The notes below the pieces were generated by a model. It did not search any database. It saw only the letters and a list, made by a program, of their open reading frames with translations, and had not been told where the DNA came from. This document shows, piece by piece, positions 1 to 13,105 of a stretch of DNA of 64,000 nt. The position numbers and the translations under genes are program-made. This DNA comes from Metopolophium dirhodum. Lineage: Eukaryota; Arthropoda; Insecta; Hemiptera; Aphididae. The first letter of the stretch is position 1. Every line of letters begins with the position of its first letter. Where the stretch lies: NCBI RefSeq assembly GCF_019925205.1, contig NC_083560.1, forward strand, positions 7,378,001 through 7,442,000, in the 5' to 3' direction.

Positions 1-1742
1 TGTTTTTCTTATACGATTATATTATATCATTGATTTCTTTCATTCTTTTTAATTTTTAATTTGATATATTTTCTAAAAAATTGAACTTAAATTGCTTACA
101 ATAAATGTGGGCCCCTGTAACTTGTAACAATATAGAAGGAGACTTCGGGACGTCCCTGCGGTACTCGGTGATGCCTGAGAACGATTTATGTTTTTGATTA
201 TGACCTATGTCACCACTTACGCCTAATATTACACTAGATAGGCAACCATTTATGCACTCACCTGATGCTTGACTGGCAAACTATTCTACGCATGACGACA
301 ACAGCGAGGATGGGAAAGATCAATCAAAGGATTGATGATGGTGCAGGCTAGTTATGGAGAGGGAGTCTCTGTTAGAAAGTTTTATAATACGTAAAGAAAT
401 AAAAAATCAAAACTCTCTATACGCGTGGCAGTAAAATACTGTTGTGCGTATGCATATAAACTTAAAAACATTGACTTATAAATAAACATACAAACATAAA
501 ATAATGATTTCCGCAAATGTTTTTGTACCATTGTTTTAATTAACTCATTATTGAAATACATGTATAAAAAAAATTGTAATTGCAAATCTAGAGAATTATA
601 AGGAATCACTATTCCAAATTTCAAGTCGCTATATATATCTACTATAATAGCTTAGGCTAGGTTGAATCAGTCAGGACTGCTTGTTTTATATTATTCATAT
701 TATATTTCATTTTAATACATTTTTAATCCAATAATTGTTAAAAAAAAATATTATTTTACATTCCATTTTCATACGTTTTATAATCCAATATTTTTTTCGA
801 ATTTATATCACATAATAGTGGCGTAATTATGAATTTGTATAAGGGAGAGGATAGACATTTTTTGAAACACATAATACTAAATACTAAATAAATAAAATAA
901 ATATAATAAATACAAAATAGGTTGAGTTAGGTAGTACATTTTTAAGACAGAATAAAAATAAAAATAATGATATATTTTAAGTAATATATTAAAAGTTTAA
1001 AATGTTTGCAATCTCATTTCTTTTTACAATTTGTTGGGCTGTTCGGGCTGTTCGGCAATAGTCTGAGACAATTTCATAACATGTTCATAGGTGTAGAGTA
1101 CTAGAGTACTCTTGCCACAAATATTTTTTATGTGATGTGCTGTCTGAGAAAACTTATGTATACGAGTGAGATTTTTTTGTTAAACAACATTGAATGACAG
1201 ATAGTACTTAAATACACATATTCAGATAAATTTCAAATTTTTAACATTTTCGATACGACCATGCGCAATACATCTATTTTTTTTTTTAAATGGTAAGATC
1301 AATTGTTTTTACATATTTGGATAGAGTATTTTTTCCTAAACAATTTATGAATAAAAAGTTTTTTTCTAATTACAAAATTTAATTTTTACGAGTAATTTTT
1401 TCAACAATATCTAAACTAAATTCAACTTAAGTTAACAATTGTTGTTACTTATTATTGTATCCAATATTGTTATATATCTGTTTGGGCACGGATATAATAG
1501 TAAAAAGATAGGCAAGCGGGTGTCGCTCTGCTGTACAGTACGTTACAAGTGGGTCACTATAATGGATGGTATTAAATTTGAATTCAATGATATGATATTA
1601 TTGTATAAGAAAAACGATTCTGAGCGAAGACTGTCAGTCAGCCTATGATAGTACTAGGCACGAACTATCGTGTAGTAGTTCGTATTACTAAGTATATTTG
1701 ATAATATTATTGTGAATAAAGTAATTTATATATTTATCTATT
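1..1742. repeat. Dispersed repeat block P, copy 1 (left-truncated by window)
   Basis: Nearly identical to 13765-15542 and, in part, to 56321-57066. Differences are a few substitutions and small indels, for example an extra stretch near 14900 in copy 2. No long reading frame is conserved. Around 145-360 it has a less AT-rich stretch that recurs in copy 2; I do not recognise it. The right end carries one copy of the ~115 bp module. The family name is unknown to me. Confidence 0.85.
1521..1635 (+). repeat. ~115 bp dispersed module, copy a (family reference)
   Basis: A recurrent module that runs from a GTCGCTCTGCTGTACAG-like stretch through ATGGATGGTATTAAATTTG and an imperfect palindrome around AATGATATgATATtATT to AAAACGATTCTGAG. 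I find about 17 copies in the window: 12 on the plus strand (two shortened) and 5 on the minus strand, plus right-end fragments at 1 and 13760. Short reading frames through it are not supported as genes. It looks like a conserved terminal or subterminal part of an aphid interspersed repeat; its class is unknown. Confidence 0.8.
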
Positions 1743-2159
1743 ACCTGTTACCTACCAAAAAAACGTTTACTGACTATTGATGAATAACAAATTAACAACA
1801 ATATTAATAACAATTTATTACTAAATAATTTATTAATTTATCGTCGTCAAATACTTATATAATATTTCTATACGTCATTATATATAATTATACATTATAT
1901 CCACAGTCATTCGTTTTTTAATTACAACAAAATAAGAAAACCATTACTAGAGAAATCAAGTAAATATAAGCAAATAATATTTTGAATCTCTTATAGAAAT
2001 TTTTTTTTGATAAGTGTAGAAAAACTTGTGAGGAATATTGTATTACATTTTAAAAATTTAGATTAAAAAAAAAATTTTTATGAATTTCTAACTTAATATT
2101 TACAAATTTTTGTCATTTTTATGTATTTTGTCAATATTTGAACTTGAAATGCTTATAAA
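1743..2159. repeat. AT-rich repeat, also at 44200-44440
   Basis: Starts with CCTACCAAAAAAACGTTTACTG-like sequence and matches 44210 onward, including the tract that ends near a TCATTCGTTTTTTAATTAC stretch. No coding potential seen. Confidence 0.6.
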
Positions 2160-2515
2160 AAAAAATTATAACTCGAAAGAATCGTGGACGACGTGTTAAT
2201 TTATATTTATTTTTAATTTTTTAATTTCTTAATTTTTTTTTATATGGCGTAGATTTTCTCTTGTAAGACCGTTTGGGAGCTTAGATATTGGACACTTGAC
2301 CGTTGTCAATACCAGGCAAAGTCGGAGCAAAGCTAAGTACGATCTTTTATTTTTATTGTTCGTCATCGAGACTTTTTAGATAGTTTGTTAAGTCTGGCCT
2401 ATACAAAGTTCTTAGAAAGTTATATTCAACAATGGCTATTTCGGTAAGTAGTAACTCCTTCTTTGTATTATACCAAATAATGATAATTCAGTGATAATAA
2501 TTCCATTCCATTTCA
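2160..2515 (+). repeat. Repeat block with a conserved start codon and splice donor
   Basis: Recurs at 16585-16735 and 44440-44780. All copies keep ATGGCTATTTCG directly followed by GTAAGT (2432-2443 here; 16640 and 44715 in the other copies). The stretch before it is less AT-rich and looks like an untranslated leader. It may be a first exon captured or encoded by the repeat family. In this copy the next block (from 2517) supplies a possible acceptor at 2756. Confidence 0.6.
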
Positions 2516-2516
2516 T

Positions 2517-3690
2517 TGCCAATTAGTATACAACTAATAAATATATTAAATTTAAATCTATTTATTCATAAATCATAAAACTCTGTAAACATTATACATG
2601 CCATGATACATCTTAATGATACCAAAAAACTAAATAATACATTTTATATACACATATAAAAATATTAAATACATTTAAGATAAATACTATCAAAAAACTA
2701 CTGTTGTTGTGCTTATAATTTTTTAACAAATTAAATTGATGTTTTTTTTTTTACAGATATTTAAAATATTTAAACAATTAGTAGTTTGTAAGCATTTGAA
2801 CCTTTTGATGGCCTTAATATGGTTGAACAGTACAAAATGTTTATTTCTTCATATTGTTAATGTTTTGTAATTCTAAATCTTTGAAAAAGTCTTCATTACT
2901 TGGTGTATATTGTGATACAAAACACTCACAAGATTCTGTATTGTAGGTACTGTACTTTTAATTAAACTGATGTATCAATCCACTGTTAATTGTATGAGAT
3001 GTAATAAATATTATAATTATTAAAATCAGTAAATTTTCAATAGTTGATTATTTGATTACAATTAATTCTAATCCGGTCAAATTTATTTGATATAGCTCCA
3101 CAGTTAAGCAAAACCAATTTGAGAGGGTAAAATCTAGACTAAAATCCACAGAGTATAACATCAGCAGAAATAATTCAGAACAAATTATTTGTGATACTTG
3201 CATATTCTCCATCAATTACATAATGTTGCCATTTACTGTATCTAAATAAATAACATGAATATAAAATATTTTAATATATCAATAATCTTAAATAAGAAAC
3301 AAGAGTTATGATAATTCTAAAACTTACCTACAAATGTTTACACATGTTTATTGTTAAGTGAAAGTATTGAAAATTAATCCAGGATTTGATTTGTCTTGTA
3401 TATTATGACGTGTACCTATATCATTACACATTTACATACAAACGAGCAACACAACACATAATAAGGCAAATTAAATAAAAATATAATCATGAATAAATCT
3501 ATAGATGTAACTGTAAGCTTGGTAAATTTGCAGGTAAATATTTTTTTTTACTAATAAAATTATCATGAGAGTATGTGACACCTAAAATTAAACATCATAA
3601 CGAGACGAATATTCACAAGTCATAACCACAGATATAATATTATAATACTTACATAATATTATAGTTGATATAAAAAATATGTAATACGTT
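2517..3690. repeat. Dispersed repeat block Q, copy 1
   Basis: About 1.17 kb matching 28857-30007 with scattered substitutions. It contains a polypyrimidine tract and CAG acceptor at 2741-2756, followed by 37 open codons to TAA at 2868. No protein family is recognised. Confidence 0.8.
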
Positions 3691-4012
3691 CTATGGTAAT
3701 ACGTCCGGACGTTTAACTCGCCCACAAGTACTGATAGTGCATTATATTAATATAGTATCAAATATTATAAGTTATCACTATTAATTATCATCACATTAAT
3801 TAATAAATTTGATTTTATCGACATTGTGGTTTATCGTCTACACTTTACGACAATAATATGGTCTATGATAGTATCACGGTTTGTTGTTGATGTATAATGC
3901 GTTATAAGTACCTAATTAATGTGATGTGATTAATTTCGAATTTTTTTTTGGTACCTATTATAGGGCAATTATTTTTTTAATACCATAGATTAGTATATAA
4001 TATGTCTTAAAC
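3691..4012. other. AT-rich spacer, nothing recognised
   Basis: Not obviously repeated elsewhere in the window; no reading frame, RNA gene or element end seen. Confidence 0.5.
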
Positions 4013-4118
4013 CTAGACTGACAGTTATACAATGATATTATATCATTGAATTCAAATTTAATACCATCCATTATACAGTGCCCCACTTGTAACCTAATGT
4101 ACAGCAGAGCGACATCCA
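4013..4118 (-). repeat. ~115 bp dispersed module, minus-strand copy m
   Basis: Reverse-complement copy of the module described at 1521: TACAATGATATTATATCATTG followed by the CATCCAT and GCAGAGCGAC parts. Confidence 0.75.
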
Positions 4119-5034
4119 CTTGCCCACCTTTTTTTTTTTCTATAAATGTCAATAAAACGTTATTTTTTGGGGAAACAGCTTGAAAATTTAATACAAGGCT
4201 CCTACTATATTGTTACAAATTACAATGACATTTGAAAAATATTAAAAATCCTTTAACACAGTTTTTTTTTATAACAATTTAAAGTTCAAATCTTGACAAA
4301 ATACAGAAAAATTCGAAAATTAGCAAATTATTTTGAGTTGAGAATTCAAAAAAATGTTTCTTTTTAAATCTAAGATTTGAAATTGTTATACAAGATTATC
4401 CATAAGTTTGTTTATCTTTATCAACCAAAATAATTTCTACCAGCAATTCAAATTAAATTTTTATGAGCGTTTAAAATTCATACTTTTACAATATTGAATA
4501 TTCACTCGATTTCTCATGTAGTGGTTTTGTTATTTTATTGTTATTCAAAAACGAATTACTGTAGATACATGGAAATTTTACTGAATGTGTGTATTTTAAT
4601 TGGCCTATACACCATAAAATGTTGAAAATAATTTGAATCTTTTTGAGTTGTTTACGGACATAGTTAGTTTTAAATTTTTTTAGTTTTTTTTTCTATAAAT
4701 ATCAATAAAATTGTATTTGTTGGGTAAAAAAGCGTGAAAATTTAATACAAGGCTCCTGATATATCGTTCCAATGGCAGTTGAAAAAAATTAAAAATTAAT
4801 AGGCACAATTTTTTTTTATAAGCATTTAAAGTTCAAATTTCGACAAAATTTATCAAATTTAAAATTTAATAATTATTTTGTAGTTGAAAATGTATAAAAT
4901 GTTCAACTTTTATAGCGAAGGATTGAAAGCTTAAGACATGGTTCCACGTAAATAGGTTATATATACATTACTTTATTTACAATAATATCATCAAATATAT
5001 TTAGTAATATCATAGGCTGACCTACCATTTTAGT
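4119..5034. repeat. AT-rich repeat block, also at 30005-30740 and 45763-46580
   Basis: Shared with two other regions in the same order, ending with the motif ATCATAGGCTGACTAACC-like at the right edge. No coding signal. Confidence 0.7.
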
Positions 5035-5141
5035 TCAGAATCGTTTTTCTTATACAATGATATTATATCATTGAATTCAAATTTAACACCATCCATAACA
5101 GTGACCCACTTGTAATCTTCTGTACAGCAGAGCGACACCAA
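5035..5141 (-). repeat. ~115 bp dispersed module, minus-strand copy n
   Basis: Reverse-complement copy of the module at 1521, next to the GC-rich block; the same adjacency occurs at 46582. Confidence 0.75.
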
Positions 5142-5252
5142 CTTGCCCACCTTTTTATTGAATTTATTGAAAACTGGCAATGTTCATAAACACTTAAAAA
5201 AGTGTAATAATAATTCAAAATTTTTTGGTGTATAGCAAATAAAACTAAAAAT

Positions 5253-5760
5253 AGCTTCGACTCATTCTCTCCTAGCGGTGCAGCGGACGGTCGAAGCTCG
5301 CGAGCTGGGTTACTCCCTCTTCCGCTATAATACTTGTCTTTGCCCGGCGGTTGAGCTCTGCGCACCGTTCCGCCGGCTCGCCGCTTTGGGCCGTGGTTGT
5401 ACCCGCGTTACATAGGGTGCCGTCAGTTTGGCCACTTTAAAACCCCTCGGGGTTTTGGTCGACATCGTATTGTGTGCCGCCACTTATAGTAATAGTTGTC
5501 GTGTTCCAGCAGTTGATGTGAGCGGAACGAGCGTCATCGCTCAATGCGCCGATGCGTGCCGGCAAACCTAGTGTGAGCACGAGTGTTAAGATTAATAAAA
5601 TTGTTCACGTGTGTGTGACAAGCTGGCCAGATGCGCCAAATATATCAGTGAGAGCTTTGTGATCGAAGTATTGTTCGTGCGTGGCTGACGGCTGAACCGA
5701 ACATCGCGCTCGTTCCCGTTTGGCGGTGATACGGCCCGGTGTCGCAGGTTTCTAATACCC
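5253..5760 (+). repeat. GC-rich repeat block, copy 1
   Basis: A GC-rich island in AT-rich DNA, repeated at 30830-31030 (short) and 46862-47395, with a rearranged scrap at 47444-47515. The fullest copies hold an open frame of about 60 codons ending at a TAG shared by all copies (31019 and 47050 in the others). Only the 30833 copy has an ATG at its expected start. It could be a promoter and first exon of an extinct autonomous parent; I cannot assign a protein family. Confidence 0.6.
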
Positions 5761-5764
5761 TCAA

Positions 5765-5995
5765 ACATTTTTACCCCCGGGGGTAAAATTATCCTAGGAT
5801 ATCTTTACCAGGGGTGAAATTAACCTAGTATATTTTTACTGGGGGTAAAATAAACCTAACCCCCCCCCCCCCCGTTAAAATTGTTGGAAAGGGGGGGTAA
5901 AAATATCCTAGCTTATAATTAACAATATTTTTAAAATATACTAGGATATATTTACCTCCCATTGAATTTCCGGGGGTAAAAATCGTCTGTTACAC
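5765..5995. repeat. Self-complementary GGGGGTAAAA / TTTTACCCC array, copy 1
   Basis: Alternating short motifs: ACCCCCGGGGGTAAAA, CCTAGGATAT, GGGGGTAAAATAAACCTA, a run of 15 C at about 5861-5875, and GGGGGGGTAAAAATATCCTAG. Many pieces are reverse complements of one another. A longer, more rearranged version lies at 47395-48055. Confidence 0.7.
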
Positions 5996-6345
5996 CGGCG
6001 TTTCACGGTTCATGGTTTTCGTTTGTGTAAATTATAATGTCTACACCTGTTCGTGGGCCAATTATTATTATTGTTTGTATTAATATGTAGATTTGTCGTT
6101 ACGTAAGGATGAAGATCTGGGCGCCCACCATTAAAAAACGAATTATTATATTATAATATATAAGTCTTTGTAAGAAATACAAGTGTTTCCGTCTTCCAAA
6201 TTGTAGTACCACCATTTTAGGGTAACCCTTCCCGCTCCTGCCCCCCAACACAATCGCGAGTCTTTGCCGACAACCGCCATACTAGTATGTCCGGCAGCGG
6301 CGCAAACAAAATCGCTACATGAAAAATCGAGCGAATATCCAATCT
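5996..6345. repeat. Repeat block, also at 31040-31345 and 48186-48500
   Basis: Shared stretch containing GGGCGCCCACCATTAAAAAAC and CCGACAACCGCCATACTAG. No reading frame conserved. Confidence 0.7.
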
Positions 6346-6882
6346 TGCATGTAAAAATATAAACTTCAAATGTTCATAAAAAATGTATTTAATTTGCTTG
6401 TAAACAATTTTTTTTTATTTTGATAAAGACAAACAAACTTATGAAGAATCTTGTATTACATTTTAAAATTTTAGATTTAAAAAGAAAAATCTTTATGAAT
6501 TCCTAACTCAAAATCGAGCGAATACCCAATATTGTAAAAATATGGACTTCAAACGCTCATAAAAGTTTAATTTAATTTGATTGTAGAAATTTTTTTTTTT
6601 TGGTAAATATAGACAAATTTATGAATAATCTTGTATTACATTTTAAAAATGCTTTAAAAATAAACATTTTTATGAATTCTTAATTAAAAATAATTTGCTA
6701 ATTTTCGTGAATTTTGCGTATTTTGTCAATAATTGAACTTTAAATGCTTATAAAATAAAACTGTGACTGAGGACTTTCAATATTTTTTAAATATCATTGT
6801 AACATTATAGAAGGAAAAGTATTAAATTTTCAAGCTCTTTCTCAACAAATAACGTTTTATTGACATTCATAAAAAAAAGACT
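6346..6882. repeat. AT-rich repeat block, also at 48505-49020
   Basis: Matches copy 3 of the mosaic closely. No coding signal or element end recognised. Confidence 0.6.
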
Positions 6883-8540
6883 AATAAAATTGGAAACTGA
6901 AATGTTTCTAAACAATTCAAAACAAATCAAAATATTTTGAAAATTTAATCGTGTATAGAAAATTTTAATATAAACAACCCGTGAAAATGTCAAGTATATA
7001 CGTTATATTTATATATGGTTCATTTGTTGTAGAGTTAAACCAAACAACAAAATCGATTTTGTCAAAAACCGATTTTGCGTAAAAATCCCAGTTTTTTCTC
7101 AATATTGTTGTGTTTTTTTCCCCTTTTTTGAAAACTATTGAGAATTTTAAAATCACTCCACTTAGAATCTAAAAATAATTTGCATATTTTAGTTAATTTG
7201 ACGAAAATCGTCAAAATTCTGACTTCAATCACTTAAAAAAAATATAAAAAATTTCTCTTGTATAGAAAGCTCAAATTAAGTCAAAGCAATTAGAACATTT
7301 TATCATGTATAATATAATATATAGTCTTAAAATTAATTCTATACAATAAGTAAATATTATATAGGTAGGTATAAAATAGTAGGTATATTTTGTAACTGAA
7401 TTAAGTAGGCTAAACTCTGTCGAACACTCGAACTGTAAATGTCAGTGTTAAAAATGACAAAGCATCGTTTTTTTTTTATGCTTGAGAACCAAATTTATTA
7501 TACTTGGTGTGTTATTTTCTGAAAGCATCGCGTAAGCTCTTCCATTTCTTTTGTAGTTCTTTAAGCCGGGTGTCGGTGCCGGTCATTTATTAAGGAGTAA
7601 AATTCTGTAACCAAAAAATACGGGTTTTTTTATTTTAAAAATTAAAATTGTGGCTTGAAGGATCCAAAGTTAACTTAATAACCAAGTAAAATCTATATTC
7701 AAAATTATTATCACTGTGAAACTCGGGTCAGTATAAGGACTATTTTACAAAATTTGTCAGTAAAATAATTTAGATTTTAGGCGTTTTACACAGAGGCTAT
7801 ATCAAGCATTTTTTGGTTTACTGAACCACAAAAAAAAGTCTAGGGTGGGTGTCATTTTCAAAGGTAGGTACTTGGTCTTGGTTATCACTAATCAGTGTCC
7901 GGTATGGCCGTATAGGTAATATAAACATGGTTAGTTTGATGGCCAATTCGTAATTAGCAATAAATAGATACAATTACATACATTAACAATAAACTTATGA
8001 AGTTATAAACAGCTTTATGACAAAAAAGGTTTGTAAGTAGATGTCGCTCTGTTGAACAGTAGGTTACAAGTGGGTTACTGTATAATGGATGGTATTAAAT
8101 TTGAATTCAATGATAATATAATAATATCATTGTATACGAAATACGATTCTAAACGGTGACGGTGACACTATTTCTGAATTAAACGTGAATATATTTATTT
8201 TTTTCATAGCAGTAATTGTATTGATAATAACAATCTAATACTATAAAATCCCAATATTATAATTTATAATAATATAATATTCATACGAATGTGTTTTGTT
8301 ATTTATTATTACGTTTCTCGTGTGATGTTGATTACTATTTTATAGAAATGGTTTCAATTAAACAAAGTGTGAAATAATTCATTTTCATGAAAAATACGAT
8401 TCTCTAAGTGGACACAACACATACAATTAATAGTTATTTATGAATACATATTTTTGATTCATAAATTTTCTTACATCTGCTCAGAATCAATACGGTAGCC
8501 GGCTGAATTAATATTATAAAATTAGAACAAAATAACTTAA
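6883..8540. repeat. 1.66 kb tandem duplication, left unit
   Basis: Identical to 8541-10200 apart from a handful of substitutions and single-base indels. The join at 8540/8541 runs from AACTTAAA straight into ATAAAATTGG, while the right unit ends with AACTTAAATGGTTATTC, the arrangement also found near 33400 and 53680. The right edge is therefore the native one and the internal join is the duplication breakpoint. Confidence 0.9.
8041..8160 (+). repeat. ~115 bp dispersed module, copy b
   Basis: Variant with TGTATACGAAATACGATTC in place of TGTATAAGAAAAACGATTC; lies inside the left tandem unit. Confidence 0.75.
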
Positions 8541-10200
8541 AATAAAATTGGAAACTGAAAATGTTTCTAAACAATTCAAAACAAATCAAAATATTTTGAA
8601 AATTTAATCGTGTATAGAAAATTTTAATATAAACAACCCGTGAAAATGTCAAGTATATACGTTATATTTATATATGGTTCATTTGTTGTAGAGTTAAACC
8701 AAACAACAAAATCGATTTTGTCAAAAACCGATTTTGCGTAAAATCCCAGTTTTTTCTCAATATTGTTGTGTTTTTTTCCCCTTTTTTGAAAACTATTGAG
8801 AATTTTAAAATCACTCCACTTAGAATCTAAAAATAATTTGCATATTTTAGTTAATTTGACGAAAATCGTCAAAATTCTGACTTCAATCACTTAAAAAAAA
8901 TATAAAAAATTTCTCTTGTATAGAAAGCTCAAATTAAGTCAAAGCATTTAGAACATTTTATCATGTATAATATAATATATAGTCTTAAAATTAATTCTAT
9001 ACAATAAGTAAATATTATATAGGTAGGTATAAAATAGTAGGTATATTTTGTAACTGAATTAAGTAGGCTAAACTCTGTCGAACACTCGAACTGTAAATGT
9101 CAGTGTTAAAAATGACAAAGCATCGTTTTTTTTTTTATGCTTGAGAACCAAATTTATTATACTTGGTGTGTTATTTTCTGAAAGCATCGCGTAAGCTCTT
9201 CCATTTCTTTTGTAGTTCTTTAAGCCGGGTGTCGGTGCCGGTCATTTATTAAGGAGTAAAATTCTGTAACCAAAAAATACGGGTTTTTTTATTTTAAAAA
9301 TTAAAATTGTGGCTTGAAGGATCCAAAGTTAACTTAATAACCAAGTAAAATCTATATTCAAAATTATTATCACTGTGAAACTCAGGTCAGTATAAGGACT
9401 ATTTTACAAAATTTGTCAGTAAAATAATTTAGATTTTAGGCGTTTTACACAGAGGCTATATCAAGCATTTTTTGGTTTACTGAACCACAAAAAAAAGTCT
9501 AGGGTGGGTGTCATTTTCAAAGGTAGGTACTTGGTCTTGGTTATCACTAATCAGTGTCCGGTATGGCCGTATAGGTAATATAAACATGGTTAGTTTGATG
9601 GCCAATTCGTAATTAGCAATAAATAGATACAATTACATACATTAACAATAAACTTATGAAGTTATAAACAGCTTTATGACAAAAAAGGTTTGTAAGTAGA
9701 TGTCGCTCTGTTGAACAGTAGGTTACAAGTGGGTTACTGTATAATGGATGGTATTAAATTTGAATTCAATGATAATATAATAATATCATTGTATACGAAA
9801 TACGATTCTAAACGGTGACGGTGACACTATTTCTGAATTAAACGTGAATATATTTATTTTTTTCATAGCAGTAATTGTATTGATAATAACAATCTAATAC
9901 TATAAAATCCCAATATTATAATTTATAATAATATAATATTCATACGAATGTGTTTTGTTATTTATTATTACGTTTCTCGTGTGATGTTGATTACTATTTT
10001 ATAGAAATGGTTTCAATTAAACAAAGTGTGAAATAATTCATTTTCATGAAAAATACGATTCTCTAAGTGGACACAACACATACAATTAATAGTTATTTAT
10101 GAATACATATTTTTGATTCATAAATTTTCTTACATCTGCTCAGAATCAATACGGTAGCCGGCTGAATTAATATTATAAAATTAGAACAAAATAACTTAAA
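8541..10200. repeat. 1.66 kb tandem duplication, right unit
   Basis: Second unit of the direct duplication that starts at 6883. It keeps the same order of sub-blocks and carries its own copy of the dispersed module at 9699. The high identity indicates a recent event. Confidence 0.9.
9699..9819 (+). repeat. ~115 bp dispersed module, copy c
   Basis: Duplicate of the module at 8041, inside the right tandem unit. Confidence 0.75.
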
Positions 10201-12994
10201 TGGTTATTCTTGGTTTTTTAATATGTAATTTCATCCAAATTTGAACTTAAAATAACTATTAAAAAACTGTTTTTATGTATTTTTTAGATTTTTTGATAAC
10301 AGAATTAATAACTTTGTTGTAAAGTATTAATCCTTAGTTATAAAAGTTGAACATTTTATACATTTTTAACTACTAAATAATTTGTAAAATATACTCAATT
10401 TGTTAAGTTTCGTCAAAATACAAACATTGAATGCTTATAAAAAAAATTGTGCCCATATATTTTTAATCTTTTTCAACTGCAAATTGTAACAATATATCAA
10501 GAGCCTTGTACTAAATTTATGTACGCTTTTTGGCCCAATAAATTAAACTTTATTTATATTCATAAAAAAAAAAACTAAAAAAATTTAAATTTAAAGTTGA
10601 CCATAAACAGCTCAAAACGAGTCAACATTTTATGGTGTATATAAAATAAAAATAATATAAACATTCAGTAAAATTTACAAGTATCTACAGTCATTTTTTA
10701 ATTACAACAAAATAAGAAAATCGTTATATGAGAAATCGAGTGAATATCCAATAATGTAATAATATGAACTACAAACGCTCATAAAAATGTATTTTGATAT
10801 GCTTTTAGACCTTTATTTTTGATAAATGTAGACAAACTTATTAGAAATCGTGGATTACTTTTTCAAATCATAGATTTAAAAAGAAAATGTTTAAGAATTT
10901 TTAAGCCAAAATTATTTGCACATTTTCGTGAATTTTACGTACCTATTTTAACAATATATGAACTTTAAATGTTTATAAAAAAAGTTGTGACTATGGATTT
11001 TTAAAATTTTCATCGGTCTTTGAAAAAAATAAATCAGGAGCCTTCTATTATATTTTCAAGCTTTTTTACCCAAAAATTAAAATTTTATTGATATTTATAG
11101 AATAAAAAACTAAAAAAATTGGAAACTGAAAATATCCGTAAACAGCTCAAAATAAGTCAAAATATTTTGAAAATGTTATTGTGTATAGGAAAAGCTAATA
11201 TAAACATCCAGTCAAAATTTCATGTATTTACGGTTATTTGTTTTAGAGTTATACCAAAAACCAAAATCGACTTTGTCAAAAAATTTTCTTTTATTTTTCA
11301 GGGCGCTTTTAAAAACCACTGAGAAATTTTTTCTTTTGACCCCCCAAAATACAAACTAGATTCACTTTTCTATGAGTAAGATACTGTTGAACAAAATCCA
11401 AGCACTTTTACTGTTCTAAAAGGTACTAACAAACACAAAAAAAACACACACATCATTGTAAAATCAATACATTCATCACTCCGCTCAGAATCTAAAAATA
11501 GTCCATAAATTATGAGACTATTTGACATTATTTTGTTATTCAAAAATTGCAAACAATTTATTTGTACCTACTAGAAATGTATTATAATAATATCGTAATT
11601 ACTGAGTTACTCTGTATAATGTGAAATTGGCTGAAATGTATTCACTAATACTGAATTCAACAACATTTAGCTATAAAAGTTGAACATTTTATAAATTTTT
11701 AACTACTAAATAATTTGTAAATACTCAATTTGTTAAGTTTCATCAAAATTCAAACATTGAATGCTTATAAAAAAAAATTATACTTTTAATTTTTAATTTT
11801 ATCTAATCATTGATCAAACAAAATATTATTACACTATTTCTGAATTAAACGTGAATATATTTATTTTTTACATAGCAGTTATTGTATTGATAATAACATT
11901 CTAATACTATAAAATCACAATATTATAATTTACAACAATATAATATTCATACGAATGTGTTTTGTTATTTATTATTACGTTTCTCGTGTGATGTTGATTA
12001 CTATTTTATAGAAATGGTTTCAATTAAACAAAGTGTGAAATAATTCATTTTCATGAAAAATACGATTCTCTAAGTGGACACAACACATACAATTAATAGT
12101 TATTTATTAATACATATTTATGATTCATAAATTTTCTTACATCTGCTCAGAATCGTTTTTTATCGAATGCAATCATTGCATTCAAATTGAGTAGGTACTG
12201 TTATAATATACTATTCTGTCCGAGGATCGAAAGGACAATGACAAATTTACCTTGATCATTTTTTTTATCAAGAAAATTAGGTACCCGACATAAAAATAAT
12301 AATTATTCAATAAAGTATCTATAGTAAAAACCTCAATAACCACAATTTATTTATAAAATGCACACAATATATTATTATGTAGCCAATAATATAAATTATA
12401 CGAAATTAATTTTAAAACTATTGACAATTTTGAATTTTGAAATAATTTGAAATAATTTTAAATAATTCAAATAATTTTGAACCTCCTCAATGCACCAACA
12501 ATACTCACTTTCCAATCGAATAAGATACTTGGTTAAACAAGATTCGTGGTTATAACTAAACATAATAGTATTATATAAATGCGTGAGTTCATCAGTCGAT
12601 GTATTCAGTCACTTAATCGCAAATACCCTACACACAAATAAAATTCTTAAAATATAACACAAAACTAAAATCGTTCTTCGTTTAAATATTTAATTTCGTC
12701 CAAATACGACCATAAAATAACTATAAAAAGGAAACTATCTGTTATATTTTTGGTTACATAATAATCTACGTATGTGGAACCCAATTTTAAATTTCAAATA
12801 AAGCCTTAGCCATAAAAGTTAAACATTTTATATATTTTTAACTACACATTTTTAAATTTTCAATTTTATAAATGCTGACAAAAATCTAACTTACAGATAC
12901 TGGACAAGATACTGAAGTTAAAATCGAAGCATCATATCGAATACTTATCGTGTACAAAGACACAAAAATAAAAAATAATAAAATTGGTTAGAGG
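10201..12994. repeat. AT-rich repeat mosaic, nothing coding
   Basis: Parts match 33400-34430 and 53670-55000 in order, including the segment around ATGGTTTCAATTAAAC that also lies in the tandem units. Short frames at 11119 and 11370 are not conserved in the other copies and are not called. Confidence 0.6.
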
Positions 12995-13105
12995 ATGTCG
13001 CTCTGCTATACGGTAGGTTACAAGTGGGTCACTGTATAATGGACAGTGTTAGATTTGAATTCAGTTATAATATAATATCATTGTATAAGAAAAACGAATC
13101 TGAGG
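12995..13105 (+). repeat. ~115 bp dispersed module, copy d
   Basis: Divergent copy with ATGGACAGTGTTAGATTTG at its core; closest to the copy at 55009. Confidence 0.7.

Noticed and set aside
1439..1648. Frames containing MDGIKFEFND in many module copies
   Set aside because: They appear because the module contains ATGGATGG; flanking frames differ between copies and no longer protein can be built.
8434..8890. Minus-strand frames at 6805, 6965, 8434, 8624 and 49107
   Set aside because: They exist only as repeats of one another, contain indels between copies and show no domain.
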